The position numbers and the translations under genes are program-made. Below the pieces are notes generated by a model. It did not search any database. It had not been told where the DNA came from and saw only the letters and a list, made by a program, of their open reading frames with translations. 64,000 nt of DNA from Aegilops tauschii subsp. strangulata (taxonomy: Eukaryota; Streptophyta; Magnoliopsida; Poales; Poaceae): positions 445,563,793-445,627,792 of the forward strand of contig NC_053037.3 of the NCBI RefSeq assembly GCF_002575655.3, read 5' to 3'. Shown one piece after another: positions 63,562 through 64,000 of this stretch. Position 1 is the stretch's first letter. The number at the start of each line of letters is the position of its first letter.

Positions 63562-64000
63562 GATGGTTTCAAGTTCTTGGAGGGCAACTTCGAATGACTC
63601 GAGGGTTACGCTGTGGGCCAGATGACCAAGAGTCGTCGCGGCAAGCTCTACATCGACGATGCAGGCTGGGGCCCCGAGGCCGGCTCAACCGAGTACGGGT
63701 ACCGGGTCGCCTTTGGTGGCATACACGTTTTCATTGGCAAGATCGGTGAACCGGGCCCTGAGCCAAACATCTGCACCGACCTCCTCGAAATGGCTCAGCG
63801 TGCGAGATCTGCCCGGGTCAAGCCTATCATGAAGCGTGCCTTCGTGGGAGTCATCCATGGAGGGGAATCTGAGGATAGATCGGAATCTGGTGGTGAGACT
63901 GTCGGTTATTCCGGCGACGAGTCATCGACTGGAGAAACCGAGTCGTTATATCAGTTACAAGATGGCCGGATTGGGGGCTGTTCCGATGGCGACAGTATTT
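63562..64000 (+). pseudogene. 5' ORF of the Tat-like element, running off the window
   Basis: The frame starts DGFKFLEGNFE, meets a TGA at 63595-63597, and is then open to the window end (first ATG 63622). Residues include MTKSRRGKLYIDDAGWGPEA and VAFGGIHVFIGKIGEP, then an acidic Ser/Glu/Gly-rich stretch. The frame has no gag or enzyme motif yet. It lies where Ogre/Tat-lineage elements may carry an ORF ahead of gag. Function unknown, and it may be the start of gag. Confidence 0.55.

Overview
This window is intergenic DNA from a large-genome grass of the wheat tribe (Triticeae). It is filled almost end to end with nested transposable elements. The evidence is Angela/BARE-type and Maximus-type copia LTRs, Athila-type LTRs of the kind called Sabrina or WHAM in wheat and barley, a chromovirus with a C-terminal chromodomain, a plant LINE, a Harbinger-like element and a Stowaway-like MITE. 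I found no intact cellular gene, rRNA, functional tRNA or CRISPR array. Family names are from memory; the structures (LTR ends, PBS, PPT, target-site duplications or TSDs, domain motifs) were read from the sequence.

Left block, 1-18540: a minus-strand Angela-type copia element (5' LTR 16782-18540, leader, decayed gag-pol down to 2119). Its leader is split by a complete minus-strand chromovirus (5119-16072, TSD TGTGG). Its pol is broken by a plus-strand Angela LTR (to 2118), which is itself cut by a minus-strand Athila-type LTR (1-1523).

Middle block, 18541-41317: poorly conserved DNA with a MITE, then a minus-strand LINE (about 20013-35841). A 607-bp solo LTR (TSD CCATG) and a tandem Athila-type element (23183-35109, outer TSD AACAT) interrupt it. 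The tandem is LTR-internal-LTR-internal-LTR. Its middle LTR is a mosaic of the two outer ones, which points to unequal homologous recombination. Right of the LINE lie CACTA-like and A-rich repeats, a Pol III-like promoter, and a Harbinger-like element inserted in a 100-bp tandem duplication.

Right block, 40868-64000: a minus-strand Tat-lineage-like 3' LTR is split by a Maximus-type Sirevirus array (41318-59349, outer TSD ACCTT). This array also has three LTRs, but its first repeat has lost almost all internal sequence. Its integrase holds a 5-kb non-autonomous LTR element (47782-52794, TSD AGACT) that carries a fragment of a leucine-rich-repeat extensin-like gene. Beyond it lie an antisense ORF of the Tat host, two stacked Athila-type LTRs and the 5' end of a plus-strand Tat-like element.

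The genes do not form pathways. Each belongs to its retroelement, and nearly all carry stops or frameshifts. The most informative features are the two TSD-bounded three-LTR arrays, the recombinant middle LTR, the captured host-gene fragment, and the unusual extra ORFs and repeated motifs.
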